DNA from: Streptomyces seoulensis
Lineage (GTDB): Bacteria; Actinomycetota; Actinomycetes; Streptomycetales; Streptomycetaceae
NCBI RefSeq assembly: GCF_004328625.1
Contig: NZ_CP032229.1
Span: 3,162,001 to 3,226,000 of the forward strand
Reading direction: 5' to 3'
DNA: 64,000 bases
This document shows positions 51,995 through 60,282 of the stretch, piece after piece. The notes under the pieces were generated by a model that did no database searches, was not told the origin of the DNA, and was given only the letters and a program-made list of their open reading frames with translations. How positions within the stretch are numbered: position 1 is the stretch's first letter; every line of letters starts with the position of its first letter. The translations under genes were made by a program, and so were the position numbers.

Positions 51995-52995
51995 CCACCG
52001 TCGCCGTCAAGCCCGCCACCATGGCGCAGGCCCTCACCCGCGCGATGCGCGACGCGATGGCCGCCGACCCCGCCGTCCATGTCATGGGCGAGGACGTCGG
52101 CACCCTCGGCGGTGTCTTCCGGGTCACCGACGGGCTCGCCGCCGAGTTCGGCGAGGACCGCTGCACGGACACCCCGCTGGCCGAGGCGGGCATCCTCGGC
52201 GCCGCCGTCGGCATGGCCATGTACGGCCTCAGGCCCGTGGTGGAGATGCAGTTCGACGCGTTCGCCTACCCGGCGTTCGAGCAGCTGGTCAGCCATGTCT
52301 CCCGGATGCGCAACCGCACCCGGGGCCGTATGCCCCTGCCGATCACGGTCCGTGTCCCCTACGGCGGCGGCATCGGCGGCGTCGAGCACCACAGCGACTC
52401 CTCCGAGGCGTACTACATGGCCACCCCCGGCCTGCACGTCGTCACCCCGGCCACGGTCGCCGACGCCTACGGGCTGCTGCGGCAGGCCATCGCCTCCGAC
52501 GACCCCGTGGTGTTCCTGGAGCCCAAGCGGCTCTACTGGTCCAAGGACACCTGGAACGCCGACCACCCCACCGAGGTGGAGCCCATCGGGCGCGCGGTCG
52601 TCCGGCGCCCCGGCACCAGCGCCACCCTGATCACCTACGGCCCGTCCCTCCCGGTGTGCATGGAGGCCGCCGAGGCCGCCCGCGCCGAGGGCTGGGACCT
52701 GGAGGTCGTCGACCTGCGCTCGCTGGTGCCCTTCGACGACGAGACGGTCTGCGCCTCCGTCCGGCGCACCGGCCGCGCGGTCGTCGTGCACGAGTCGACC
52801 GGGTTCGGCGGTCCCGGCGGCGAGATCGCGGCCCGGATCACCGAGCGCTGCTTCCACCATCTGGAGGCACCGGTGCTGCGCGTGGCCGGGTTCGACCTGC
52901 CCTACCCGCCGCCGATGCTGGAGCGGCACCACCTGCCCGGTGTCGACCGTGTGCTGGACGCGGTGGCCCGCCTCCAGTGGGAGGCGGAGAACTGA
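51991..52995 (+). CDS. bkdB: Branched-chain 2-oxoacid dehydrogenase E1 beta
   Basis: 334 aa. VMGEDVGTLGGVFRVTDGLAAEFGEDRCTDTPLAEAGILGAAVGMAMYGLRPVVEMQF is the E1beta signature. The C-terminal transketolase domain has RPGTSATLITYGPSL, VVDLRSLVPFDDETV and VVHESTGFGGPGGEIAARI. Forms an alpha2beta2 E1 with the upstream product. Its stop and the E2 start share a base (TGATG). Confidence 0.94.
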   Translation: MTTVAVKPATMAQALTRAMRDAMAADPAVHVMGEDVGTLGGVFRVTDGLAAEFGEDRCTDTPLAEAGILGAAVGMAMYGLRPVVEMQFDAFAYPAFEQLVSHVSRMRNRTRGRMPLPITVRVPYGGGIGGVEHHSDSSEAYYMATPGLHVVTPATVADAYGLLRQAIASDDPVVFLEPKRLYWSKDTWNADHPTEVEPIGRAVVRRPGTSATLITYGPSLPVCMEAAEAARAEGWDLEVVDLRSLVPFDDETVCASVRRTGRAVVVHESTGFGGPGGEIAARITERCFHHLEAPVLRVAGFDLPYPPPMLERHHLPGVDRVLDAVARLQWEAEN

Positions 52996-54329
52996 TGGCA
53001 CAGGTACTGGAGTTCAAGCTGCCCGACCTCGGCGAGGGGCTCACCGAGGCGGAGATCGTGCGCTGGCTGGTGGCCGTCGGTGACGTGGTCGCCATCGACC
53101 AGCCGGTCGTCGAGGTCGAGACGGCCAAGGCGATGGTGGAGGTCCCCTGCCCCTACGGCGGTGTGGTCACCGCCCGCTACGGCGAGGAGGGCACCGAACT
53201 GCCCGTCGGCGCACCCCTGATCACCGTCGCGGTCGGCTCCCCCGATGCCGCCGCCGTAGGACCGGCGGGAGAGCCCGCCGCCGAGGCCGAGGGCTCGGGC
53301 AACGTCCTGGTCGGCTACGGCACCCAGGCCCCCGCCCGCCGCCGGCGCCGGGTACGCACCCAGCTCACGGTGGCCAACGGCACCGCACCGGCCGCCCCGG
53401 CACCCGCGCCCGCACCCACCCTCACCCCGGAGCCGGCCGCTCCGGAATCCCTCGCCCCCCAAGGGCCAGTCCCCGTCATCTCCCCCCTCGTCCGCAAGCT
53501 CGCCCGGGACAACGGCGTCGACCTGCACGCCCTGCGCGGCACCGGCCCCGACGGCCTCATCCTGCGCGCGGACGTCGAAGCGGCCCTCCGCGTCGAAGCC
53601 ACCGCACCCCCGACCACCGCACCCCCCACCGCAGCCTCCGAAGGCACCCGCATCCCCCTCAAGGGCGTGCGCGGGGCCGTCGCCGAGAAGCTGAGCCGGA
53701 GCCGCCGGGAGATCCCGGACGCCACCTGCTGGGTCGACGCCGACGCGACCGAACTCCTGCGCGCGCGGGCCGCGATGAACGCGACCGGGGCACCGAAGAT
53801 CTCCCTGGTCGCCCTGCTCGCCCGTATCTGTGCTGCCGCCCTCGCCCGGTTCCCGGAGCTGAACTCCTACGTCGACACCGAGGCCCGCGAGGTCGTCCAA
53901 CTGCCCGGTGTGCACCTGGGGTTCGCCGCGCAGACCGAGCGCGGACTGGTCGTGCCGGTCGTCCGGGACGCGCATACGCGGGACGCCGAGTCGCTCACCG
54001 CCGAGTTCGCCCGCCTCACCGAGGCCGCCCGCGCCGGACGGCTGACGCCGGGTGAACTCACCGGGGGCACCTTCACGCTGAACAACTACGGCGTCTTCGG
54101 GGTCGACGGCTCCACCCCCATCATCAACCACCCCGAGGCCGCGATGCTCGGCGTCGGCCGCATCGTCCCCAAGCCGTGGGTGCACGAGGGCGAACTGGCC
54201 GTGCGCCAGGTCGTGCAGCTCTCGCTCACCTTCGACCACCGGGTCTGCGACGGCGGCACGGCGGGCGGCTTCCTGAGGTACGTGGCGGACTGCGTGGAGC
54301 AGCCCGCCGTACTGCTGCGCACCGTGTGA
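52995..54329 (+). CDS. bkdC: Branched-chain 2-oxoacid dehydrogenase E2 (dihydrolipoyl acyltransferase)
   Basis: 444 aa. Lipoyl domain with modified Lys K45 (EVETAKAMVEV); Ala/Pro-rich hinges; peripheral-subunit-binding domain (ISPLVRKLARDNGVDLHALRGTGPDGLILRADV); catalytic acyltransferase domain ending LTFDHRVCDGGTAGGFL with the H415xxxDG active site. Carries acyl groups between E1 and CoA. The E3 gene is not in the window. Confidence 0.94.
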   Translation: MAQVLEFKLPDLGEGLTEAEIVRWLVAVGDVVAIDQPVVEVETAKAMVEVPCPYGGVVTARYGEEGTELPVGAPLITVAVGSPDAAAVGPAGEPAAEAEGSGNVLVGYGTQAPARRRRRVRTQLTVANGTAPAAPAPAPAPTLTPEPAAPESLAPQGPVPVISPLVRKLARDNGVDLHALRGTGPDGLILRADVEAALRVEATAPPTTAPPTAASEGTRIPLKGVRGAVAEKLSRSRREIPDATCWVDADATELLRARAAMNATGAPKISLVALLARICAAALARFPELNSYVDTEAREVVQLPGVHLGFAAQTERGLVVPVVRDAHTRDAESLTAEFARLTEAARAGRLTPGELTGGTFTLNNYGVFGVDGSTPIINHPEAAMLGVGRIVPKPWVHEGELAVRQVVQLSLTFDHRVCDGGTAGGFLRYVADCVEQPAVLLRTV

Positions 54330-54393
54330 CAGCGGCCGGCCGGTTCCGCCGGGCGGGGTCCGCCCCCGAGTGCCGACCGGCCATACTCGAAGG

Positions 54394-55440
54394 GTGACCG
54401 ACAACGCCCCGGCCGGCCCCCCGTCGCCCGCATCCCCCGAGACCAGCGGGTCCGGCCCGGGGGCCGGTGCCCCGTACGACGCCGTCGTGCTGGCCGGAGG
54501 CGGGGCGCGGCGGCTCGGCGGGGCCGACAAGCCCGGCGTCCGGGTCGGCGGCCGGGCGCTGCTGGACCGGGTGCTGGCGGCCTGCGCCGACGCGGCCACC
54601 ACCGTCGTCGTGGCCGACCCCCGGGCCACCGCCCGGCCGGTGCGCTGGGCACGGGAGGAGCCGGCCGGCGGCGGACCCGTCGCCGCGCTCGACGCGGGGC
54701 TGCGGCTCACCACGGCGGAGTACGCGGTGGTGCTCTCCGCCGACCTGCCGTTCCTCGGCGCGGACACCGTGCACCGGCTGCTGGCCGCCCTGCGGGACAG
54801 CGACGCCGACGGGGCGATGCTCACCGACGACGACGGCCGCGACCAGCCGCTGGTGGCCGCGTACCGCACCGCCTCCCTGCGCGGCGCCCTCGCCGCCCTC
54901 GCCACCGGCCAGGCCGAGCACACCGGCCAGGCTGAGCACACCGGCCGGGCCAAGCACACCGGCCAGGCCGAGCACACCGACAAGGCCAAGCGCGCCGACA
55001 AGGCCGAGCACGCAGCGCACACCGGCCGAGGCACCCTCACCGGCCTGCCCCTGCGCCGCCTGACCGGCGCCCTGCGCCTGACGCGCCTCATCGACCCGCT
55101 CGCCTCCTTCGACTGCGACACCTGGGAAGACATCGCCCACGCCAGGGCACGGATCAGGGAGCATGGGCACGTGCTGAACGAATGGATCACCGCAGTCAAG
55201 AACGAGCTGGGCATCGAGCTCGACGTCGACACCCGCGTCCTGCTGGACGCCGCCCGTGACGTCGCCCACGGTGTGGCCCGCCCCGCCGCCCCGCTCACCA
55301 CCTTCCTCATCGGCTACGCCGCCGCTCAGGGCAAGGGCGACGCCGAGTCCATCGCCGAGGCGTCCGCGAAGGTCGCCGACCTCGCCATCCGCTGGGAAGC
55401 CGAGCACAGCGGGGGCGGGTCCGCCCCGGACGCCGGATGA
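54394..55440 (+). CDS. mobA: MobA-type molybdenum cofactor nucleotidyltransferase fused to DUF6457
   Basis: 348 aa. The NTP-transferase domain (VVLAGGGARRLGGADKPGVRVGGRALLDRVL; SADLPFLGADTVHRLL) attaches GMP to molybdopterin. A low-complexity repeat TGQAEH/TGRAKH/DKAKRA interrupts it at about residues 170-210. The C-terminal 85 residues (LNEWITAVKNELGIELDVDTRVLLDAARDVAHGVARPAAPLTTFLIGYAAAQG) form a DUF6457 domain. GTG 54394 (TDNAPAG) is chosen; CATACT lies 6 nt upstream, so the transcript may be leaderless. Overlaps moeA by 4 bp. Confidence 0.85.
   Translation: MTDNAPAGPPSPASPETSGSGPGAGAPYDAVVLAGGGARRLGGADKPGVRVGGRALLDRVLAACADAATTVVVADPRATARPVRWAREEPAGGGPVAALDAGLRLTTAEYAVVLSADLPFLGADTVHRLLAALRDSDADGAMLTDDDGRDQPLVAAYRTASLRGALAALATGQAEHTGQAEHTGRAKHTGQAEHTDKAKRADKAEHAAHTGRGTLTGLPLRRLTGALRLTRLIDPLASFDCDTWEDIAHARARIREHGHVLNEWITAVKNELGIELDVDTRVLLDAARDVAHGVARPAAPLTTFLIGYAAAQGKGDAESIAEASAKVADLAIRWEAEHSGGGSAPDAG
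54904..55022 (+). repeat. In-frame 18-bp tandem repeat inside mobA
   Basis: About six degenerate copies of ACCGGCCAGGCCGAGCAC encode TGQAEH-type hexapeptides. A multiple of three keeps the frame. A similar RTGRTDRADR run occurs early in moeA. Copy number is expected to vary between strains. Confidence 0.75.
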
Positions 55441-56849
55441 CCGCCTCCGGCACCCATACCGGACCGCCCGCCGGGCCCGGTGACGCCTCCGCCCTCGACG
55501 ACCTCGACGTGGAGGAAGCCCTGGCCCTCGTCCGCGCACCCGGAAACGACCGGACAGGCCGGACGGACCGGGCAGACCGGCTGGAGAAGGCGGCCCGACC
55601 CGACCGGACCGACCGGACCGGCCGGACGGCCCCCGCCCACCTCCACGACCACGCCACCTCCTGGCCCGAGGCCCGCGAGATCGCCGCCCTGGCCGCCCGC
55701 CGGGCCACGAAGCGCCCCGCCGCCTCCGTCGCCCTGGCCGACGCCCTCGGCCTGGTCCTCGCCGCCCCCCTGGAAGCGCTCAGCGACCTGCCCTCCTTCG
55801 ACACCTCCGCCATGGACGGCTGGGCGGTGGCCGGCCCAGGTCCCTGGCGGGTCCGCGACGGCGGCGTGCTCGCCGGCCACGCGCTCCCCGAGCCGCTCAC
55901 CGACGGCGAGGCGGTCCGGATCGCCACCGGCGCCCGCGTCCCCACCGGCGTCACCGCCGTCCTGCGCAGCGAGCACGGCCGCACCGGCCCCCAGGACCGG
56001 CTGCACGCCACGGGCGAGACGAGCCACGGCCAGGACATCCGCCCGCGCGGCCAGGAGTGCCGGCGCGGTGACCAGCTGCTGCCCACCGGCACCCTGGTCA
56101 CCCCGGCCGTGCTGGGCCTCGCCGCGGCGGCCGGGTACGACACCCTCGCCGTGGTCCCGCGCCCGCGTGCCGAGATCCTCGTCCTCGGCGACGAACTCCT
56201 CACGGAGGGGCTGCCGCACGACGGGCTGATCCGGGACGCGCTCGGCCCGATGCTGGCGCCCTGGCTGCGCGTGCTCGGCGCCGAGGTCGTCGCCGTCCGC
56301 AGGCTCGGCGACGACGCCAAGGCGCTGCGCAGGGCGATCACCACCTCCCGCGCCGACCTGATCGTCACCACCGGAGGCACCGCCGGCGGACCCGTGGACC
56401 ACGTCCACCCCACGCTGGAGCGGATCGGCGCCGAACTCCTCGTCGACGGCGTCGCGGTGCGCCCCGGCCACCCCATGCTGCTGGCCCGTACCAAGGCGGA
56501 CCAGCACCTCGTCGGGCTGCCCGGCAACCCACTCGCGGCCGTCTCCGGGCTGCTCACCCTGGCCGAGCCGCTGCTGCGGGCGCTGGCCGCCCACCCGGCG
56601 CCCGAGCCGTACCGGATGCCACTGAGGGAAGCGGTGCAGGGACACGCGCACGACACCCGGCTCGTCCCCGTGGCGCTGCGCGGGGAGTGGGCCGTGCCGC
56701 TGCACTACAGCGGGCCCGCCATGCTGCGCGGGATCGCCACCGCCGACGCGCTCGCCGTCGTCCCGCCGGGCGGGGCGGCGCAGGGCGCCGGACTGGAATT
56801 GCTGGACCTGCCGTGGGACACGGCCGGAATCGGAGTGTGTTTCACGTGA
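55437..56849 (+). CDS. moeA: MoeA molybdopterin molybdenumtransferase
   Basis: 470 aa. An Asp/Arg/Thr-rich low-complexity N-terminus (to about 75) is followed by MoeA domains: ALADALGLVLAAPLEALSDLPSFDTSAMDGWAV, IATGARVPTGVTAVLRSE, the MPT-binding domain EILVLGDELL and IVTTGGTAGGPVDHV, and domain IV VRPGHPMLLAR...GLPGNPLAAVSGLL. Inserts molybdenum into adenylylated molybdopterin. Overlaps mobA and the downstream channel gene; the 3' end lies inside a parS palindrome. Confidence 0.92.
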   Translation: MTASGTHTGPPAGPGDASALDDLDVEEALALVRAPGNDRTGRTDRADRLEKAARPDRTDRTGRTAPAHLHDHATSWPEAREIAALAARRATKRPAASVALADALGLVLAAPLEALSDLPSFDTSAMDGWAVAGPGPWRVRDGGVLAGHALPEPLTDGEAVRIATGARVPTGVTAVLRSEHGRTGPQDRLHATGETSHGQDIRPRGQECRRGDQLLPTGTLVTPAVLGLAAAAGYDTLAVVPRPRAEILVLGDELLTEGLPHDGLIRDALGPMLAPWLRVLGAEVVAVRRLGDDAKALRRAITTSRADLIVTTGGTAGGPVDHVHPTLERIGAELLVDGVAVRPGHPMLLARTKADQHLVGLPGNPLAAVSGLLTLAEPLLRALAAHPAPEPYRMPLREAVQGHAHDTRLVPVALRGEWAVPLHYSGPAMLRGIATADALAVVPPGGAAQGAGLELLDLPWDTAGIGVCFT

Positions 56850-56852
56850 AAC
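56839..56852. promoter_or_regulatory. parS centromere site GTTTCACGTGAAAC
   Basis: A perfect 14-bp palindrome identical to the Streptomyces/Bacillus-type parS core bound by ParB. It spans the moeA stop and the channel gene start. Streptomyces parS sites cluster around oriC, which agrees with the conserved gene content here. Confidence 0.85.
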
Positions 56853-57943
56853 TTCCGGGCCACGACGCCATAGCCCGCCAGGCCGGCGAACATCTGGTGC
56901 CCTCCCGGGTGAAGCTCCCGAGGAAGGCCGTGGAACGCCCCATCCGCCAGGTCGCCAAGCGCCTGGTGATGGCGCTGCTGGTGCTGGTCGCCACCGCGTT
57001 CGTCGTCTACGCGGACCGCAGCGGCTACCACGACAACTCCGACGGTCCCGTCGACCTGCTCGACGCGTTCTACTACGCGACGGTCACCCTCTCCACCACC
57101 GGGTACGGCGACATCACCCCGGTCAGCGACGGTGCCCGGCTCATCAACATTCTCGTCATCACCCCGTTGCGCGTGCTCTTCCTGATCATCCTGGTCGGCA
57201 CCACGCTGGAGGTCCTCACCGAACGCACCCGTGAGGAATGGCGGCTCAATCGCTGGAGGTCCACCTTGCGCGACCACACCGTGGTCATCGGCTTCGGCAC
57301 GAAGGGGCGTTCGGCGATCCAGACCGTCTGCGCGACCGGACTGAAGAAGGAACAGGTCGTCGTGGTCGACCCCAGTTCCAAGGCGATCGAGGCGGCCACC
57401 GCCGAGGGATACGCGGGCGTGACCGGCGACGCGACCCGCAGTGAGGTGCTGCGCCGCGCGGAGCTGCACAAGGCCCGGCAGATCATCATCGCCCCGCAGC
57501 GCGACGACACCGCCGTGCTGGTCGCCCTGACGGCTCGCCAGCTCAACCGGGGCGCGAAGATCGTGGCCTGTGTCCGCGAGGAGGAGAACGCCCCGCTGCT
57601 CAAGCAGTCCGGCGCGGACGCGGTCATCACCAGCTCCGGCGCGGCGGGCCGGCTGCTCGGTCTCTCCGTGCTCAGCCCCGCCGCCGGCATGGTGATGGAG
57701 GACCTGATCCAGCAGGGCAGTGGCCTGGACATCGTCGACCGCCCGGTGGTCCGCGCCGAGGTGGGCCGCCGTCCGCGCGACACGGAGGACCTCGTGGTCA
57801 GCGTCGTACGCGGGCACCGGGTGCTGGGCTATGACGACCCGTCCGTCGGGGAGTTGCAGCTCACCGACCGGCTGATCACCATCGTCCGGGCCAGCCCCAC
57901 CGCGCATGTCGCCCCGCACGCGCGTCCACTGCCGGGCGACTGA
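56846..57943 (+). CDS. Two-helix K+ channel with RCK/TrkA domains
   Basis: 365 aa. TM1 (LVMALLVLVATAFVVYA), pore helix and selectivity filter TVTLSTTGYGDITP, and TM2 (ILVITPLRVLFLIILVGTTL) form an ion-channel-2 pore. A TrkA-N domain follows (HTVVIGFGTKGRSAIQTV; GDATRSEVLRRAEL; ALTARQLNRGAKIVA) and a C-terminal TrkA-C part. Gated potassium flux is expected. Start GTG 56846 (GTGA overlap with moeA) lies within parS; GTG 56837 is in frame as well. Confidence 0.88.
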   Translation: MKLPGHDAIARQAGEHLVPSRVKLPRKAVERPIRQVAKRLVMALLVLVATAFVVYADRSGYHDNSDGPVDLLDAFYYATVTLSTTGYGDITPVSDGARLINILVITPLRVLFLIILVGTTLEVLTERTREEWRLNRWRSTLRDHTVVIGFGTKGRSAIQTVCATGLKKEQVVVVDPSSKAIEAATAEGYAGVTGDATRSEVLRRAELHKARQIIIAPQRDDTAVLVALTARQLNRGAKIVACVREEENAPLLKQSGADAVITSSGAAGRLLGLSVLSPAAGMVMEDLIQQGSGLDIVDRPVVRAEVGRRPRDTEDLVVSVVRGHRVLGYDDPSVGELQLTDRLITIVRASPTAHVAPHARPLPGD

Positions 57944-57976
57944 GCGGGCCGCCGGGCCTGTGGCGCGGTCGGGGAG

Positions 57977-57982
57977 TAGCGT
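57977..57982 (+). promoter_or_regulatory. -10 (TAGCGT) of a leaderless promoter
   Basis: TAGCGT ends 7 nt before ATG 57990 with no ribosome site between, as at 39086-39091 in front of the rhodanese gene. Confidence 0.45.
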
Positions 57983-57989
57983 CGCGGGC

Positions 57990-58976
57990 ATGCATGCGAT
58001 CACGATTTCCGAACCCGGCGGGCCCGAGAACCTGACCTGGACCGAGGTGCCCGACCCGGTGCCCGGCGAGGGCGAGGTGCTGGTCGAGGTGGTGGCCAGC
58101 GCCGTCAACCGGGCCGACATCATGCAGCGCCAGGGCTACTACGACCCGCCGCCCGGCGCCTCCGCCTACCCCGGTCTGGAGTGCTCCGGCCGGATCGCCG
58201 CGCTCGGCCCCGGTGTCTCCGGCTGGTCCGTGGGCGACGAGGTGTGCGCGCTGCTCTCGGGCGGCGGTTACGCGCAGAAGGTCGTCGTCCCGGCCGGGCA
58301 GCTGCTGCCGGTGCCCGAGGGCGTCGACCTCAAGCAGGCGGCCGCGCTGCCCGAGGTGGCCTGCACGGTCTGGTCCAACGTCTTCATGCTGGCCCACCTC
58401 CGGCCCGGCGAACTGCTGCTGGTGCACGGCGGTTCCAGCGGTATCGGAACCATGGCGATCCAGCTGGCCAAGGCCATCGGGGCGCGGGTCGCGGTGACCG
58501 CCGGGACCAAGGAGAAGCTGGACTTCTGCGCCGAGCTGGGCGCGGACATCCTGATCAACTACCGCGACCAGGACTTCGTGGCCGAGGTCGCGCGGGCCAC
58601 GGACGGCAAGGGCGCCGACGTCATCCTCGACAACATGGGCGCCAAGTACCTGGACCGGAACGTGGAGACGCTGGCCGTCAACGGGCGCCTGATGATCATC
58701 GGGATGCAGGGCGGCACCAAGGGCGAGCTGAACATCGGCCTGCTGCTGGGCAAGCGCGGCGCGGTCAGCGCGACCTCGCTGCGGGCCCGCCCGCTGAGCG
58801 AGAAGGCGGCCATCGTGGCGGCGGTGCGCGAGCACGTGTGGCCGCTGATCGCATCGGGCGTCGTACGTCCCGTCGTCGACCGTGAGGTGCCGATGACGGA
58901 CGCGGCCGAGGGGCACCGGGTGGTGGAGGGCAGCGGCCACATCGGCAAGGTGCTGCTGGTCACGCCGAGCGCCTGA
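57990..58976 (+). CDS. NAD(P)H-quinone oxidoreductase, zinc-independent MDR family
   Basis: 328 aa. VVASAVNRADIMQRQGYYDPPPGASAYPGLECSGRI and the nucleotide-binding loop LLVHGGSSGIGTMAIQLAK identify the PIG3/Qor-type medium-chain reductase group; zinc-ligand Cys residues are absent. ATG 57990 is the first codon after a -10 element. Function beyond quinone or enal reduction cannot be read. Confidence 0.9.
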   Translation: MHAITISEPGGPENLTWTEVPDPVPGEGEVLVEVVASAVNRADIMQRQGYYDPPPGASAYPGLECSGRIAALGPGVSGWSVGDEVCALLSGGGYAQKVVVPAGQLLPVPEGVDLKQAAALPEVACTVWSNVFMLAHLRPGELLLVHGGSSGIGTMAIQLAKAIGARVAVTAGTKEKLDFCAELGADILINYRDQDFVAEVARATDGKGADVILDNMGAKYLDRNVETLAVNGRLMIIGMQGGTKGELNIGLLLGKRGAVSATSLRARPLSEKAAIVAAVREHVWPLIASGVVRPVVDREVPMTDAAEGHRVVEGSGHIGKVLLVTPSA

Positions 58977-58990
58977 CCCCGGAGCGCCCG

Positions 58991-59521
58991 TCAGGTGCTG
59001 CGCAGCCGCAGGCCCAGCCGCGCCATGGCGAGACCGAGGCCCAGCAGCACCAGCCCGCTGCCCAGGGGGAGGACGCGCGGCGCCCGCGCCGCGGTGCTCT
59101 CCCCCTGGCGTACGGCGGCGGGCCGGGAGGCCGGGGCGGACGTGGCGGTCGGCGTGGGCGCGGCGGGGCTGTCGGCGGTCTCCGGCTCCTCCAGGTAGGC
59201 GGCCTCGGGTGTGGCGGGCGTGGCGCTGCCCGACGGGTCCTGGGCCGGGTCGGGCGGATCGGGCCGGCCCGGCCGCATCCGTCCTTCCCCGCCCCGGCTC
59301 CCGGCCCGCGCCGGCTTGGAGACGGTCGGGGACGGCGAGGCGGTGTCGGCGGCGTTCCGGGCCCGTACGGCGGGGGCGGAGAAGCGACCGGAGGGGGTGG
59401 GGGAACCCGGCGGACCGCTCTCCGCGCCGTACGCGGCCGTGGTGCAGACGGGCGCGGCCGTCGCCGCCAGGACGAGCAGCACCCGCACCAGGCGGAGCGT
59501 GAGTCGCAGCCATGGAGTCAC
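58991..59521 (-). CDS. Secreted or wall-associated protein with C-terminal anchor
   Basis: 176 aa from GTG 59521, with GGAGGT 8 nt upstream. Signal peptide RLTLRLVRVLLVLAATAAPVCTTAAYGA; a long Pro/Ser/Thr/Ala-rich disordered stalk; and a C-terminal hydrophobic segment LPLGSGLVLLGLGLAMARLGLRLRST with a basic end. The layout resembles sorted surface proteins, but LPLGS is not a clean LPxTG/LAxTG signal, so a simple membrane tail is as likely. No domain recognised. Convergent with the oxidoreductase gene. Confidence 0.65.
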   Translation of the reverse strand: MTPWLRLTLRLVRVLLVLAATAAPVCTTAAYGAESGPPGSPTPSGRFSAPAVRARNAADTASPSPTVSKPARAGSRGGEGRMRPGRPDPPDPAQDPSGSATPATPEAAYLEEPETADSPAAPTPTATSAPASRPAAVRQGESTAARAPRVLPLGSGLVLLGLGLAMARLGLRLRST

Positions 59522-59663
59522 GTCGGTGACCTCCGGGGAAATGCCGGGGCAGAAGGAATCCAGCCTCACATTCCACGGCTCACCTGGCATTCCGGGCTGG
59601 GCCGTCGGGGGCGGGACGCCGGATCACCGGCATGCGGGGGTGCGGCGGTGAGGGGGTGGGCGG

Positions 59664-60221
59664 GTGCGAGAGAATGACGGCATGGAGATGCCGAGGAACG
59701 AACGGTCGCCCGAGAACCCCCAGATCCTCGTCGTGGGCCAGGACGGGATGGCGCTCGGTGGCGGCACGGACGAGGGTTCCCGCGAGATCCCGGTGACGGA
59801 CCAGGTGGAGCAGCCGGCGAAGGTCATGCGGATCGGCAGCATGATCAAGCAGCTGCTGGAGGAGGTGCGCGCCGCTCCTCTGGACGAGGCGAGCCGGGTC
59901 CGGCTGAAGGAGATCCACGCCAGCTCGGTCAAGGAGCTGGAGGACGGCCTCGCGCCCGAGCTGGTGGCGGAGCTGGAGCGGCTCTCGCTGCCCTTCACCG
60001 ACGAGGCGACGCCGAGTGACGCGGAGTTGCGGATCGCCCAGGCCCAGCTGGTCGGCTGGCTGGAGGGCCTCTTCCACGGCATCCAGACCACGCTGTTCGC
60101 CCAGCAGATGGCCGCCCGCGCCCAGTTGGAGCAGATGCGCCGCGCGCTCCCGCCCGGCAGTGTCCCGGAGGACGCCGAGGAGCAGCACACCGGCGGCCGC
60201 TCGGGCGGACCGTACCTGTAG
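59664..60221 (+). CDS. bpa: Bacterial proteasome activator Bpa (DUF2587)
   Basis: 185 aa. DUF2587 core RIGSMIKQLLEEVRAAPLDEASRVRLKEIHASSVKELEDGLAPELVAELERLSLPF forms the helix bundle of the dodecameric ring. The C-terminal GGPYL is the HbYX-like tail that docks into the 20S proteasome and opens its gate without ATP. GTG 59664 is used; ATG 59682 (MEMPRNERSPE) may be the true start. Divergent from the anchored protein gene. Confidence 0.9.
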   Translation: MRENDGMEMPRNERSPENPQILVVGQDGMALGGGTDEGSREIPVTDQVEQPAKVMRIGSMIKQLLEEVRAAPLDEASRVRLKEIHASSVKELEDGLAPELVAELERLSLPFTDEATPSDAELRIAQAQLVGWLEGLFHGIQTTLFAQQMAARAQLEQMRRALPPGSVPEDAEEQHTGGRSGGPYL

Positions 60222-60235
60222 AGACCCGGAACAGC

Positions 60236-60272
60236 AGAAGGGCCCGGCGGATTCGGTCCGCCGGGCCCTTCT
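60236..60272. terminator. Bidirectional terminator between bpa and the kinase gene
   Basis: AGAAGGGCCCGGCGGA and TCCGCCGGGCCCTTCT form a perfect 16-bp stem with a 5-nt loop between convergent genes. Confidence 0.85.
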
Positions 60273-60282
60273 CGTAAGCCGA

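Noticed and set aside
52902-55310. Long minus-strand frame opposite bkdC and mobA
   Set aside because: Shadow of two good genes; composition is Arg/Ala/Gly-biased without motifs.
58991-59521. Sortase-anchored protein
   Set aside because: LPLGS is not a clean LPxTG or LAxTG signal, so I keep only a general membrane-anchor call.
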